A stretch of 64,000 bases of DNA from Tillandsia leiboldiana. Its lineage: Eukaryota > Streptophyta > Magnoliopsida > Poales > Bromeliaceae. A model generated the notes under the pieces. That model made no database searches. It had not been told where the DNA came from and was given only the letters and a program-made list of their open reading frames with translations. Position numbers and translations under genes: made by a program. The stretch is from assembly GCA_029204045.2 (NCBI GenBank), contig JAQNDB010000471.1:18733-82732 (forward strand). The letters run 5' to 3'. Positions 1-10,365 of this stretch are shown in pieces (position 1 is the stretch's first letter; every line of letters begins with the position of its first letter).

Positions 1-546
1 GGTGCCTACGGCGGCAGCGGGACTTAAGTATGTCCCTATTGCCCATAAAATCCCGGGTGTGAGTCCACCTAAGCCGATGATTAGGCCGCCAGAAAGGAAG
101 ATTAAGATTGCGATTGACGTGATTCTGGAAACCGCGCCAACTTCAATAGCCCCTCTTTGGATATCGCCTTTAGAGCTGCGAGAGTTGATTTCTTGGTGCG
201 TGGATTTGATGGATAGAGGGTCTGTTTGACCTAGTGCCACGTCGTTGATACACGACGGTGAGAGCCCTTTGGGATTGGAATCCAGGCAAGTCCAGGTATT
301 ATTTAGAACCTTTTGAAGGAGCTATATTCCGGCAGTCATTGTATGATGCCTGCGCCAATTTGGAATTTCAACTGAGGGCTTTGTCTAGATGGTGTTCAGG
401 ACACAGTAGGGGCGCTTTCAACTGAGCTCTGATATCTGTTAGCTGTAGCTCTTTTTGCAGGTAGGACGCTTCGCCTATGCGGGTTTGGCATAGGTGGCGG
501 ATCTGTTGGCGAGCCCGGGTCGCAGTTTCGACCCCGGGGCGTGACA
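1..546 (+). mobile_element. Fragment F of LARD-like Ty3/gypsy element, internally deleted
   Basis: Plus-strand remnant. About 1-413 matches, by eye, the reverse complement of element B's internal region near 36500-36990, including a decayed start of gypsy reverse transcriptase (residues PGVSPPKPMIRPPE then ETAPTSIAP, around 50-175). About 424-546 matches the last ~120 bp of the B-type LTR and ends in GGGGCGTGACA. The rest of the internal region and nearly all of the 3' LTR are missing, with the join near 413-424. It ends abruptly against a copia gag at 547, so it inserted into copia gag. The left end is outside the window. A single hairpin (240-257, stem CGTCGT, loop TGATAC) corresponds to the unit amplified in element C. 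Confidence 0.75.
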
Positions 547-683
547 CTTTCGTCGATGGAAATTAAAAAGGCTTTCATCCGTACTTTCCAGTACGCATAA
601 TTTGTTCCATCAAAGAAAGGGGGTCGATTGATGTTTCCACCTTCAACCATTGTTTACAACCCTATTCCCGCTCTGATACCACT
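547..683 (-). pseudogene. Truncated 5' stub of copia gag with PBS
   Basis: Minus strand. The ATG is at 650 and codons run down to about 547, giving the gag N-terminus (starts MVEGGNINRPPFF), the same start as the full gag at 10332 and 53177. It is cut at 547 by fragment F. The PBS complement of initiator-Met tRNA (TGGTATCAGAGC) is at 670-681, two bases before the LTR at 684. The stub is therefore the 5' end of a second internal region that shares the LTR at 684-2056 with Copia1. The reading frame continues by chance into F, so the apparent C-terminus is not copia. Confidence 0.85.
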
Positions 684-2056
684 TGTTGGGTTATATGAAA
701 TATAGATCTAAATAGGGGAAAAAACACCTAGAGGGGGGTGAATAGGTGTAAACAATACACACTCAAAAAATTATTGCGCAATAAAACCCAATGCGGAAAT
801 AAAAATGAACACGCAAGATTTTTACGTGGAAAAACTCCAAACCTGAGTAAAAAACCACGGGACCGATAACACGGCGAAATCCACTAGAATTAAAACACGT
901 ACAAGGTGATTTACCGTACACACTTACGACTCAACCTTTTCCATACGCTCCTAGAGGATCTTCTCCGCTCGTTCCACGACGCTTCTCGAATCCACGATCT
1001 GCGCCCAACGCCGAATCCACGGCGTCCAACGTCGAGTCCACGACGTCCGACCGAATCCACGGTCTTCACCCAGTAGCACGCTTCGAACCCACGAACGTAC
1101 CTCGCTCCGAATCCACGAGAGCGGTTGAACCTTGAATACACAAGGACACGCGAGTCCACGCGCCGATTTTGGGGAAATCGTTATTTTTTTTGCGTGGTGA
1201 TGATCCGCCGAATACTTAGATCAAAGATAGATAGGAAATACCATCTAAGTATTCATTAGTTTGATTCAACTCAAGATGTGAGTATGAAAACCTAGAATCA
1301 AACTAATCAATATAGATGAAGAAACATAGAGTAATATCTAATGATTTCCTTTCTTCTCTATATGTGGATCTAGGGCCGTATAAGATGATATTTGATTATG
1401 ACGGCTCTATGTAGATTATTTGGATTGCCGGCCTCTTTTTGGACTAGCCCTAGAAAAAGAATCATAGGGTCTATTTATAGGTTAGAAACCCTAGGAAGGA
1501 GATAAGAATCAAAAACCTACCATTTCTGGAATTTTTACCGACGGCGATCCGGATCGGATTTGGGCGATTCGGATTGCAGTAGCAAGAAAGACGGTTTCCA
1601 GAAAAATGATGGTTCGGGATCCAGATCGAAATGGCTGATCCGGATCGTTCATACAGTTTCACCAAACATCAACGTTCGGGATCCGGATTGCAAATCCTGA
1701 TCCGGATCGTGCAAGTAAAAAGGTAAAACTAGTGTTCGGGATCCGGATCATGGGATGCTGCGATCCGGATTGAACCAGTGTATGAACGAACACCCTTCGG
1801 GATCCGGATTGGAATATCTGATCCGGATCCTGAACATGTCCCATGTCCAGTTTTTGATTTTTATGCAATGAAAAATTCTTCCAGGTGTTTCTACACTACA
1901 AGAAGTATTCGGATCACCAAAAATCTTTAGTTAAACATACCTGATCCTTTTGAATTCTTCTTTCTTGAGATTGACTTAAATGATCCAACCTTCTTCACCT
2001 TCAATCTTCAAGACTTGAACCTTTCACGAAATTACGCCAACACAAATTCCGTAACA
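684..2056 (-). repeat. Copia1 3' LTR (1373 bp), shared with a truncated tandem copy
   Basis: Bounded by TGTTGGGTTAT on the plus strand at 684 and CCGTAACA at 2056. On its right is the PPT (2057-2070); on its left is a PBS and gag start, so it is 3' LTR to one copy and 5' LTR to another. The promoter lies at 1471-1830. Downstream of the promoter in the transcribed direction, about 940-1170, a GTGGATTCG motif recurs at irregular spacing. The LTR resembles 10366-11719 over most of its length, but around 890-960 it looks more like the Copia2 LTRs. Confidence 0.9.
1471..1830 (-). promoter_or_regulatory. LTR promoter: TATA box, telobox and GATCCGGATC enhancer repeats
   Basis: On the minus strand a TATA box (CTATAAATAG, 1471-1480) follows a telobox-like AGGGTTT (1487-1495). 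Upstream of these, 1546-1830 holds repeated 10-bp palindromes GATCCGGATC and one-base variants, arranged as spaced pairs often followed by CCCGAACG. This is the expected place for an LTR U3 enhancer and core promoter. The role is inferred from position and from conservation in four LTRs. Confidence 0.7.
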
Positions 2057-2070
2057 ATCTCCCCCTTTGG
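2057..2070 (-). other. Copia1 polypurine tract
   Basis: Directly adjacent to the 3' LTR; on the element strand it reads CCAAAGGGGGAGAT followed by the LTR's TGTT. This primes plus-strand DNA synthesis in reverse transcription. The same tract is present next to the LTRs at 44887 and 61124. Confidence 0.9.
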
Positions 2071-2782
2071 CGGTTTCGTGACAAAACACAGATCCACTAA
2101 AGAAAATTCAAAAAGATATTTTTGTTGCTATCACCATACAACAAAAATTTACAAAGGAGATCCAAAAATTTTAAAAACATGAGATAAACTCCTAAAACAG
2201 ACTCTAGACTTAGACATCTGTACTCTCTGCACAAAGAAATCATTCTTGACAAAAAGAATCGTTAGATACCTCAAGAATTGAAACATACACAACCAAGTAC
2301 AGAGATAGAGTTTATCTGATCATCATGACATTTGAGAATTCAGATATGTAAGAGAATCATAGTCAAAAACCAACATATCTTCTATGCATTCAAAAACCAA
2401 ATGTCACAAAGTGTTAGTCCAACATCAACTTGTTAGTCATATTACATGCCCAAATAGTTAGTCGAATAGTTAGTAGGAACATGCAACAAATCACAAGATA
2501 CAAAACCAAAGTTGAAGTGAAGTGATACTTACCTTGATGTTCACACATTCACACAGTTTTCACATCATCATTGTTCAAGTTCATTGTTCAAGTTCTCTCA
2601 AAACTCTCTCCCCCTTTTTGTCACAAACTAAGCCAAAATTACAAAAATTTAAGGAGAGTTAAAAATTTCAAAAATGTAAGTAAATGTAAGAACTAGAACT
2701 AAGAGTAAGTCCTAAAAACTGAACTAAAATCTAAAACGGTAAAAGCCTGCACAAATCTGCACAAAAATTGTTAGAGCACAAC
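2071..2782 (-). other. Copia1 non-coding 3' region between env-like ORF and PPT
   Basis: AT-rich, with no ORF of note. It contains a second PPT-like purine tract at 2606-2619 (AAAAGGGGGAGAG on the element strand). The part from 2071 to about 2655 closely matches Copia2 44902-45510; beyond that, toward the ORF, the two elements stop resembling each other. Confidence 0.7.
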
Positions 2783-4249
2783 TTAGTTACCGGAGTCTGA
2801 ATCCTCAGACGCACTATATCCCATCTTAGCGAACATGTTCTTGATCAATTTCCTCATCGAATTTACTTTCTTGGTCAAAGTAATTTGGGATGCCGTTATG
2901 ATCTCGAGTTCTTCAGACATTCGCCTTTGTTCTATGGTTATCCGCTCTTGCTCAGAAGATAGGCGCTGTTGTTGCTTGAAAATCGAAGTTACTGATGCGT
3001 CATCATCCGTGCCAGGTGCTTGTTGAGACGGTGAGGCCGAGGTGCCGACACAAGGTTTCTTTCCAGTGGACGGTGTCGGAGTAACATGTGGTAATTTGTG
3101 AAGTGACTTCACAATCGTTGACTCATCTATCATCCCCCAACAGTGTTGATAAGATGTCGAGCTTAAATCAATGTCAAATTTTTGTAAGATCCTCATGATG
3201 ATTAAAGGAAACGGAAGTCGCTCAGAAGGATGAGGATGCACAATAAACTTTGACATTCTATTCCAAATTATGTAGGGGATATTCATGTTCAATCCTACAG
3301 CCTCAGAGGGATGACCTATGAGATATAAGAACAGCAGTCTCTCCCATCTCACGACCTTAGTCTGCATGTTAGGTAGAATGTTGTAACACGTGATGAAATT
3401 TAGAAATCGGTACTCCAGCCGAAGATGTTTGGATTTTACACTTTTACCATCAGCTGATTTTGTTCCTTCCAAACAAATTTTATCTAACACTGTTTGCCAC
3501 AAGGCATTCGTCAAACTTCTGCCTTTCAAAAAGTTGAGCCCCGATGTGTTAGATTCCATTCCAAGGACTTCGCCAATTAGCTGTGGAGTGATTTTAAGTT
3601 TCATCCCTTGGATATTTGTATAGAAATGCATTGATCCATGTTCATCTTCTTGAAGATGTCTTGCATTCGTGTAAAAGGTTCTTACACGATACAAATAATA
3701 CCCAAGTAGTTCGGGGAATCGGCAGACTTGGATGAGATTAGCTTGCTTAATTAAGGTTCCAAACTCTTGTGAGTGATTTCGGAGAGCTTCAGTGTTGACA
3801 TGACGTTCACCGATGCATTCACGACGTTCAAACGCTCGAAGGCGATCCATGCTGACGAACACTCCTTCCACGCGAGGCGGGGAGTCAGGAACTATCGGTG
3901 TGTTAATATTAGCGTCTCGTCGTAGTCCAAAACGTCTAGTTACTCGTTTTCTTTTCACAGAGATGGTTGGATTAGCCATAGGCGCTTTTCCTGTGTCCAT
4001 GGGTCCCTTTCCTTTTGATCCATCGGAAGCTTTTCCTTTTGAACCATCAGACGCCTTTTGTTCAGGCAATGACTCATCATCATCTGTCAATTCAGTCCAA
4101 TCTACCTCTTGACAGTCTGCTTCCACTTCTGTGTCGCTGATCAGAAGAAACTCACCTTTTTGTTGTGTTTTCTTAGCTCTCTTTAATTTGTTTGTGGCCC
4201 GAGTGTGCACCATAGTGACAAACAAAAGGATGATCCATGAGAATCCCAT
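2783..4249 (-). CDS. Env-like ORF downstream of pol (plant transposon-protein-like domain)
   Basis: Intact 488-aa ORF on the minus strand. I chose ATG 4249 because it is the first ATG after the predicted splice acceptor (4280) and because the homologue in Copia2 starts at the matching place; the open frame extends to 4357. A later ATG at 4213 (MVHTRATNK) is an alternative. Visible features: a short hydrophobic N-terminus (WIILLFV, residues 5-11), an acidic low-complexity region (40-65), a duplicated KASDGSKG (65-80), basic NLS-like clusters (VKRKRVTRR, 98-106), a central domain about 140-385 (FERRECIGERHVN; KLKITPQLIGEVLGM at 217-231), and a C-terminal coiled coil rich in Q, E and R (about 420-470). 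The central domain resembles the 'putative plant transposon protein' family (RFTPELI-type motif). Sireviruses often carry an env-like ORF here; no envelope function is shown. It is much better preserved than the gag-pol next to it. Confidence 0.7.
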   Translation of the reverse strand: MGFSWIILLFVTMVHTRATNKLKRAKKTQQKGEFLLISDTEVEADCQEVDWTELTDDDESLPEQKASDGSKGKASDGSKGKGPMDTGKAPMANPTISVKRKRVTRRFGLRRDANINTPIVPDSPPRVEGVFVSMDRLRAFERRECIGERHVNTEALRNHSQEFGTLIKQANLIQVCRFPELLGYYLYRVRTFYTNARHLQEDEHGSMHFYTNIQGMKLKITPQLIGEVLGMESNTSGLNFLKGRSLTNALWQTVLDKICLEGTKSADGKSVKSKHLRLEYRFLNFITCYNILPNMQTKVVRWERLLFLYLIGHPSEAVGLNMNIPYIIWNRMSKFIVHPHPSERLPFPLIIMRILQKFDIDLSSTSYQHCWGMIDESTIVKSLHKLPHVTPTPSTGKKPCVGTSASPSQQAPGTDDDASVTSIFKQQQRLSSEQERITIEQRRMSEELEIITASQITLTKKVNSMRKLIKNMFAKMGYSASEDSDSGN

Positions 4250-4279
4250 TGATCCAAGTGCCTTAAGAAGATTGAAATC

Positions 4280-4668
4280 CTGTGAAGACCAACTCAAGAA
4301 CACATGAAAATATTGTAAATTTTCAAAAAAAAAATTAGAAGAATTGTACCCAAACAATCATAATCATGTGGAGAGACTAAGAATCAAATTAGTTTTGCAA
4401 AAAGAATTTTAAAAATAGATCAATTGCATGTTTTTCAAAAATTCCTATTATATGCCCTAAAACAGAATTTTCAGAAATCGAAGCCCAAAAATTCGTTAAT
4501 CAGAAGAAAACCTAGGATATAATCAAAACTAATCTACCCAGAGTTCTTATTTCAAAAGAGATTTGACCAAAAACCATTCACAAACGAAAAGGATAGAAAA
4601 ATCTCATCACGTTTTGAAGAAAAAAGAGAAAACCTGTGAAAAACGAGATTTTGATCAATAAAACTTAC
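4280..4668 (-). other. Predicted leader intron of the env-like transcript
   Basis: Element strand: donor CCAA|GTAAGTTTTATTG with G at 4668, acceptor GGTCTTCACAG ending at 4280, 389 nt. The ATG at 4249 lies 30 nt after the acceptor. Both sites are conserved at the same positions in Copia2 (47414 and 47031) although the ORFs themselves have diverged. Not tested by RNA evidence. Confidence 0.45.
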
Positions 4669-4779
4669 TTGGATTCGAAGAACTTGGGTTAGGAAAGCTC
4701 CAAGGTGCAAGGATTCTAGAGAGATAGGCTCTAGAGACTTGAGAACAAAAGATTAAGGTAAAAGAAATCAAAACCCTTT

Positions 4780-4911
4780 CGTTCTATTAAAAACCCTAGC
4801 CGTGATCCGGATCGGATCGAGATTTCGATCCGGATCGGCTAGCCGCAGGAAGAAGCCTGCGTTCGGGATCCGGATCACTTAACCCGATACGGATCAGCTG
4901 CAACTTTTTCA
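4780..4911 (-). promoter_or_regulatory. Putative internal promoter upstream of the env-like ORF
   Basis: 4803-4900 repeats GATCCGGATC and variants with the same trailing CCCGAACG as the LTR enhancer. Next comes a telobox AGGGTTT (4792-4799) and a weak TATA-like TTTTAATAG (4784-4792), all read on the minus strand. The order is the same as in the LTR promoter. It sits about 530 nt upstream of the env-like ATG and about 900 nt downstream of the pol stop. In Copia2 the TATA-like box is stronger. Promoter activity is an inference. Confidence 0.5.
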
Positions 4912-5833
4912 TCAAAAAAATTTAGAAAAAAAATCCATAAAATCCAGAAAAAGTATGTAAGCATTTTAGCACATCAACTTTAAACAAAAATCATTGTTTC
5001 ATGTCAAGAGAAATAAATTATGTTAAATCTATCAATAACATTCAAATAATGACATGACAATTTATAGAAATTAAAACTTTTAAAGTTGATCAAGATCAAA
5101 CACATCCATCATGATCTTATGAGTACGGCGTTTATCAAATCATTAAAATGGTAAAGAAAATGAATTACCAAGATCAATAGATGTTTGAAATCCCAAATAA
5201 ATTATATAATGTATCTAGTCAATCTGTTGAAGGAGTGGCTCTTTGAGCATCTTTCTTTAAAATCCCACCTTATACCAACCTTGAAATTTGACAGAGTCAA
5301 GTATCTCAATCATGCATTTTATTTAATCAAAAAATTGAACAACCATGCTTGGTATACATGTGGTAGCTGCACACAGTACTCGGACGACCGAGGTGGTAGC
5401 TCTTTCCTCCATGTGGTGGTAGTTTTCACACTCCTCATTGGGATGTAATTCTTTCCACATCTTTTGAGCATTTTACTTTTCTTTGACTCCCCCTCAATTG
5501 GCTATCAATTAATTTAAAATATAAAGTATTCAACCAAGGATTGATCTCGAATTCATACTCAACTAAATAGTCAAATAAGATAACAACAATACCAAGAGAT
5601 CATTGAGAGAGAAATTGACTTTGATCAAATAAAAATGGTTTAATTTAAATAAATGATCAATGCATCAACTGAATTATTATGATATCCAAAGCATAATAGA
5701 TTTCTAATTATATGAAAGGATGCAAGTAAAGTCAATAATACACATGCTCAATTAATGTACTATGTATAAACATAGATAAAGAACAAAAACACAAAAACAA
5801 AACCTAACCTAAGCAAAAGTTTCAAAAAGAAGT
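4912..5833 (-). other. Copia1 post-pol non-coding region with PPT-like tract and stem-loop
   Basis: No supported gene. A purine tract TGAGGGGGAGTC (element strand, 5485-5496) lies about 340 nt after the pol stop; Sireviruses are known for extra PPT-like tracts after pol. A stem-loop CTCGG-ACGA-CCGAG is at 5379-5392, flanked by direct repeats GTGGTAGCT (plus strand, 5361-5369 and 5393-5401). Both features recur in Copia2. Confidence 0.6.
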
Positions 5834-8800
5834 TTATTTCAAGGAAAGCATTCCAATTGCTTTACGCAAATGAATAAAACGTTTTTGATCCAAAGGTTTT
5901 GTTAAAATGTCAGCTAATTGATCTTCAGTTGAAATATATGAAAGTTGAAGAGTATTTGATTCAACTAGCTCTCTAAGAAAATGATATCTAAGTTCAATGT
6001 GTTTTGTTCTAGAGTGCAACACAGGGTTTTTGGAAATGTTTATAGCACTAGTGTTGTCACAAAGAATTGTTATCGAAGTTGCTGAAATCCGGAAGTCGCT
6101 CAACACACTTTTCATCCAAATGAGTTGGGTTGAACAACTACCCGCTGAAATGTATTCCGCTTCGGCAGTCGAGAGTGCTATGCAATTCTGCTTTTTGCTG
6201 TGCCATGCAACAAGGCAATGGCCAAGATAGAAGCATGCACCACTCGTGCTTTTCCGATCATCCACTTATCCTGCCCAATCGGCATCTGAGTATCCAACAA
6301 TATCCGAACTAGTTCCCATAGGATACCAAATTCCGAAATTAATTGATCCTTTGATGTACCGGATGATCCTTTTCACCGCTTTCAGGTGAACCTCCTTCGG
6401 TGCTGATTGATATCTCGCGCAAATCCCAACACTAAAGGATATATCCGGGCGACTAGCCGTGAGGTAAAGTAGACTTCCAATCACACTTCGATACAGTTTC
6501 TCGTCTACATTCTCACTATGTGATTCACTTCCAAGTCCCTTGTGGCTAGTTCCCATTGGAGTCGAAAAATCCTTCGAATTTTCTAAGTCAAACTTTTTAA
6601 CCAACTCCATTGCATACTTGGATTGACACAAGTGAATACCTTCATCATTTTGTTTAATTTGCAATCCAAGAAAATAAGTCAATTCGCCCAACATGGACAT
6701 CTCAAATTCGTTTTCCATGGTCTCCGCGAATTTAGAAGCATCATTATCTCTTGTTGCGCCAAATACAATGTCATCGACATAGATTTGTGCTACAATGAAA
6801 TTGTTTTGATAATGCTTCACAAAGAGAGTCCTGTCAGCTCCCCCTCGAGTATAGCCCTTCTCCAAAAGGTGCTTTGTCAAACTTTCGTACCATGCTCGCG
6901 GTGCTTGTTTCAGACCGTAAAGAGCCTTTTTCAAACGAAAAACATGATTAGGTTGTTTATGGTCTACAAAACCTTTCGGTTGAGCCACATAAACTTTCTC
7001 ATTTAAAAACCCATTTAGAAACGCGCTCTTAACGTCCATTTGAAATAATTTGATTTTAAAATAACAAGCAATAGCAAATAGTATACGAATGGACTCGAGT
7101 CTAGCTACAGGGGCGAAAGTTTCATCAAAGTCTATACCTTCTACTTGAGAGTAGCCTTGAGCAACTAATCGTGCCTTGTTCCTGATGATAGTACCATCCT
7201 CATTTTTCTTATTCTTGAAAATCCATTTGGTACCTATCACATTGTGTTGCTGTGGAGGCTTCGTTAATTCCCAGACTTTGTTTCGCTCAAATTGATGGAG
7301 CTCTTCCTGCATTGCTTTAATCCAGTAGTCATCCTGAAGAGCTTCATCTATATTCTTTGGTTCGATTAAAGATACGTAGCAAGCGAATCCACAAACCAAC
7401 TGCCTCCGAGTTCTAACTCCTTCTTGTGGGTCTCCAATGATGTTTGATTCAGGATGATCCTTGGAGATGCGTAAAGTTTGAGGTAACGGAGTACTCGGAG
7501 GTACATGAGACGATTCCTGCACATCAGATAAACTTGAAGAACCATTAGATGCATCATTAATATTGGAAGTATTATTATGAGAAGATGCAATGGCAGGTGT
7601 ATCATCATCTAGAGAGATATCGAGGGTAGATTTTTCAGATGCAAAGTGAAAAGCTTCATCTACTTTAACATTTATCGATTCTACGATCGTCTTAGATTCC
7701 AAGTTAAATACTCGATATGCTCTACTGTTTGTAGAATACCCCAAGAAAATCCCTTCGTCACTTCGAGAGTCAAACTTTCCAAGATTTTCACGGTCACGTA
7801 AAATGTAACACCGACTCCCGAAGATGTGAAAATATTTGATGTTGGGTTTTCTACCGCACCATAGTTCATATGGTGTATTTAACATTCCCGGGCGCAAATA
7901 AACTCGATTAATTACATAGATTGCAGTGTTCACAGCTTCAGCCCCAAAATGTAGCGGTAAATTCCGGCTGTGAAGCATAACACGTGCCATCTCTTGAACA
8001 ACCCTGTTTTTGCGCTCGACAACACCATTCTGTTGAGGTGTATAGGGTGCTGAGAATTCATGCTTAATACCGTTTGAAGTGCAAAAGTCAATGAATTTAG
8101 AGTTAACGAATTCTCCACCTCTATCACTTCTAACACGAATGATCTTTTCATTCTTTTCAATCATAATACGATGGCAAATCTCGTGAAAAGAATCAAAAGT
8201 ATCAGCTTTCTCTTTTAAAAATGCTACCCAAGAATACCGAGAGAAATCATCAACCAATAAGAAAATATACCATTTACCTCCCAAAGATGGTTGACGGGTC
8301 GGCCCCATTAAATCCATGTGTAAAAGTTCCAAAGGCCGTTTTGTACCAACGTGGTTCAAGTTCTTGTGTGCAGACCTGGACTGTTTTCCCTTTTGACAAC
8401 CGCCGCAGACAATGTTTTGTTTAATAAAAGTTTTGGAACCCCCTTTACCACGTCCTTGTTTGAAATTCTAGCAAGTTCCTTAAAATTTATGTGACCTAGC
8501 CTTTCATGCCAAAGTGTTTCATTATTCAAAGAGGCTAAGTTACAATTTTCAGAAGTTTTACTTGGAACAACATAACAATTGTTTTCAGATCTAACCCCCT
8601 TTAAAAAGAATACATGGTCCTTATCAGTTACAACACATTCAACAGATGTAAAGTTAACTGAAAAACTATTGTCGCAAAGTTGACTTATGCTTATGAGGTT
8701 AGTCTTAAGGCCATCAACAAATAACACGGTTTTCAAAATCGGGCCATCTGGGATAGCTACCGTTCCTTTTCCAATAATTTTGGAAGATCGACCGTCTCCG

Positions 8801-10332
8801 AAAACAACGAGTCCTCCGGAGATTTTCTCAAAGTTTTGAAAACTATTTTTGTCACCGGTCATGTGACGGGAACATCCGCTATCCAGATACCAAGACGAAT
8901 TATCATATGCATGCAAGGAAACATTAGTAACAAGACAAGGATAAATTTCACCTTTGCGCACCCAAACATTTACTTTTATCAGATTTTCCCTTTCCACTTC
9001 AAGAGCGTTTGAGAGAGAAGTTGCCCTTTTTGCTTCTTCTTCGAGATCATGCACTCTCCCTCTCAAACTCTTGTTTTGCTTAGCCACTTTCTTTGAATCC
9101 CTCAAAAGTCTGTGGTAGGCTAAAGCAAAAACTTCACCTTCCGAATCATCTGATTCATTGTCCGTTGCATTCTTTTCAACAGTGGAGTTGGACAATGACT
9201 CGGATGTACTTGCCATTAAGCACATGAATGGTGAAGATGTGGACGCGTGGAATGCCGTTGCGCTTTCTTCTTCATCACTTGAAGACGACTCGTTTGACGT
9301 TGAGTTGTCATCCCAAGTGACGACTTGCATCGCCTTCTTCTTTGCCGGATACTTGTTGGGACACTCCGTTGCAATGTGGCCGTAGCCTCGACATTTGAAG
9401 CATTGTAGTTGTCCCTCAGAACTTTTCTTATCCTTTGAGAAGTTCTCTTGCTTTCTTGACTTGTAACTTGAAGTACCCTTGCCTTTCTTCGACTTTCCGA
9501 AGGACGGAGATTTACTTGAATTACCCCTTCGAAAGTTGCGGCGAAACTTCCTTGTCAAGAGAGCGAGTTGCTTCTCAAAGTCCTCCATAGAAAGGTTCTC
9601 GTCATCGTCTCAGGAGGATGTATCCGCGTCTTCTTCCTTAGTTGTTTTCAAAGCATAACCTGAAGACTTAGAAGAGGATGCTTTTCTAGAAGAATAGTTA
9701 GTAGTAAATGTCATTTCATAAGTTTGTAATGAACCAACTAATTCTTCTACACGTATTTCGTCCGGGTGTTTAATAGTTTCAATGGCTGTAACCTTTGGGC
9801 GAAATCGTTCAGGAAGAGTTCTTAAGATCTTTCTTACAACCTTAAATTCTGGAATCTTCTCTCCCAGGTTAGCACATGAATTTACGATATCTTGCAATCG
9901 TGTATAGTAGTCCATGAAAGATTCATTTTCTGCCATAAAAATGGAGTCAAATCATCTCATAAGCATTTGCAGCTTTTGAATCTTCACGAGGTTAGTTCCC
10001 TCATGTGTAACCTGAAGAACATCCCAGATTTCTTTCGCAGTCTCACATGCCGAGACGTGAGAGAATTCAGTTTGAGATAAGGTATTAAAAATAGCATTAA
10101 TTCCCTTGCCATTGTAAGAAGATGAATCTAACTCTTCCTTGGTCCATTTCGACCTAGGTTTGATGGTGCGAACATCACCAATAAATTCAGTTGGATTAGT
10201 CCATCCTAATTCAATTGATTGCCACACCCTTTCGTCGATGGAAATTAAAAAGGCTTTCATCCGTACTTTCCAGTACGCATAATTTGTTCCATCAAAGAAA
10301 GGGGGTCGATTGATGTTTCCACCTTCAACCAT
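5834..10332 (-). pseudogene. Copia1 gag-pol polyprotein, broken
   Basis: Read on the minus strand from ATG 10332. Gag comes first, with zinc knuckle CFKCRGYGHIATEC at about 9360-9405. Protease follows (DSGCSRHMTG, about 8870-8890), then integrase with the HERLGH zinc region near 8510 and catalytic D, D, E in [18 protein letters not shown] and [10 protein letters not shown] (about 7980-8270). RT has YVDDIVFG with YVDD at 6770-6781. RNase H runs from DRKSTSGACFYLG to the final stop at 5834. Breaks: in-frame stops at 9952-9954, 9610-9612 and 6266-6268, and a frameshift near 8430 within the integrase zinc finger. The second gag zinc knuckle seen in Copia2 and at 62912-62954 is missing here: residues LIK join directly to the VWVRKGE before protease. 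Catalytic motifs are otherwise retained, so decay is recent. Cytoplasmic virus-like-particle proteins in this family. Confidence 0.9.
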
Positions 10333-10351
10333 TGTTTACAACCCTATTCCC

Positions 10352-10363
10352 GCTCTGATACCA
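10352..10363 (-). other. Copia1 primer-binding site
   Basis: TGGTATCAGAGC on the element strand, two bases inside the 5' LTR (10366). Complementary to the 3' end of plant initiator-Met tRNA, the minus-strand DNA primer of most plant copia and many gypsy elements. Confidence 0.9.
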
Positions 10364-10365
10364 CT

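Noticed and set aside
911..1159. 82-aa Arg-rich frame conserved in the copia LTRs (also near 10622, 43827 and 53438)
   Set aside because: It opens with GTG and has no ATG. It is produced by the recurring GTGGATTCG words of the LTR leader and is conserved only because the LTRs are copies.
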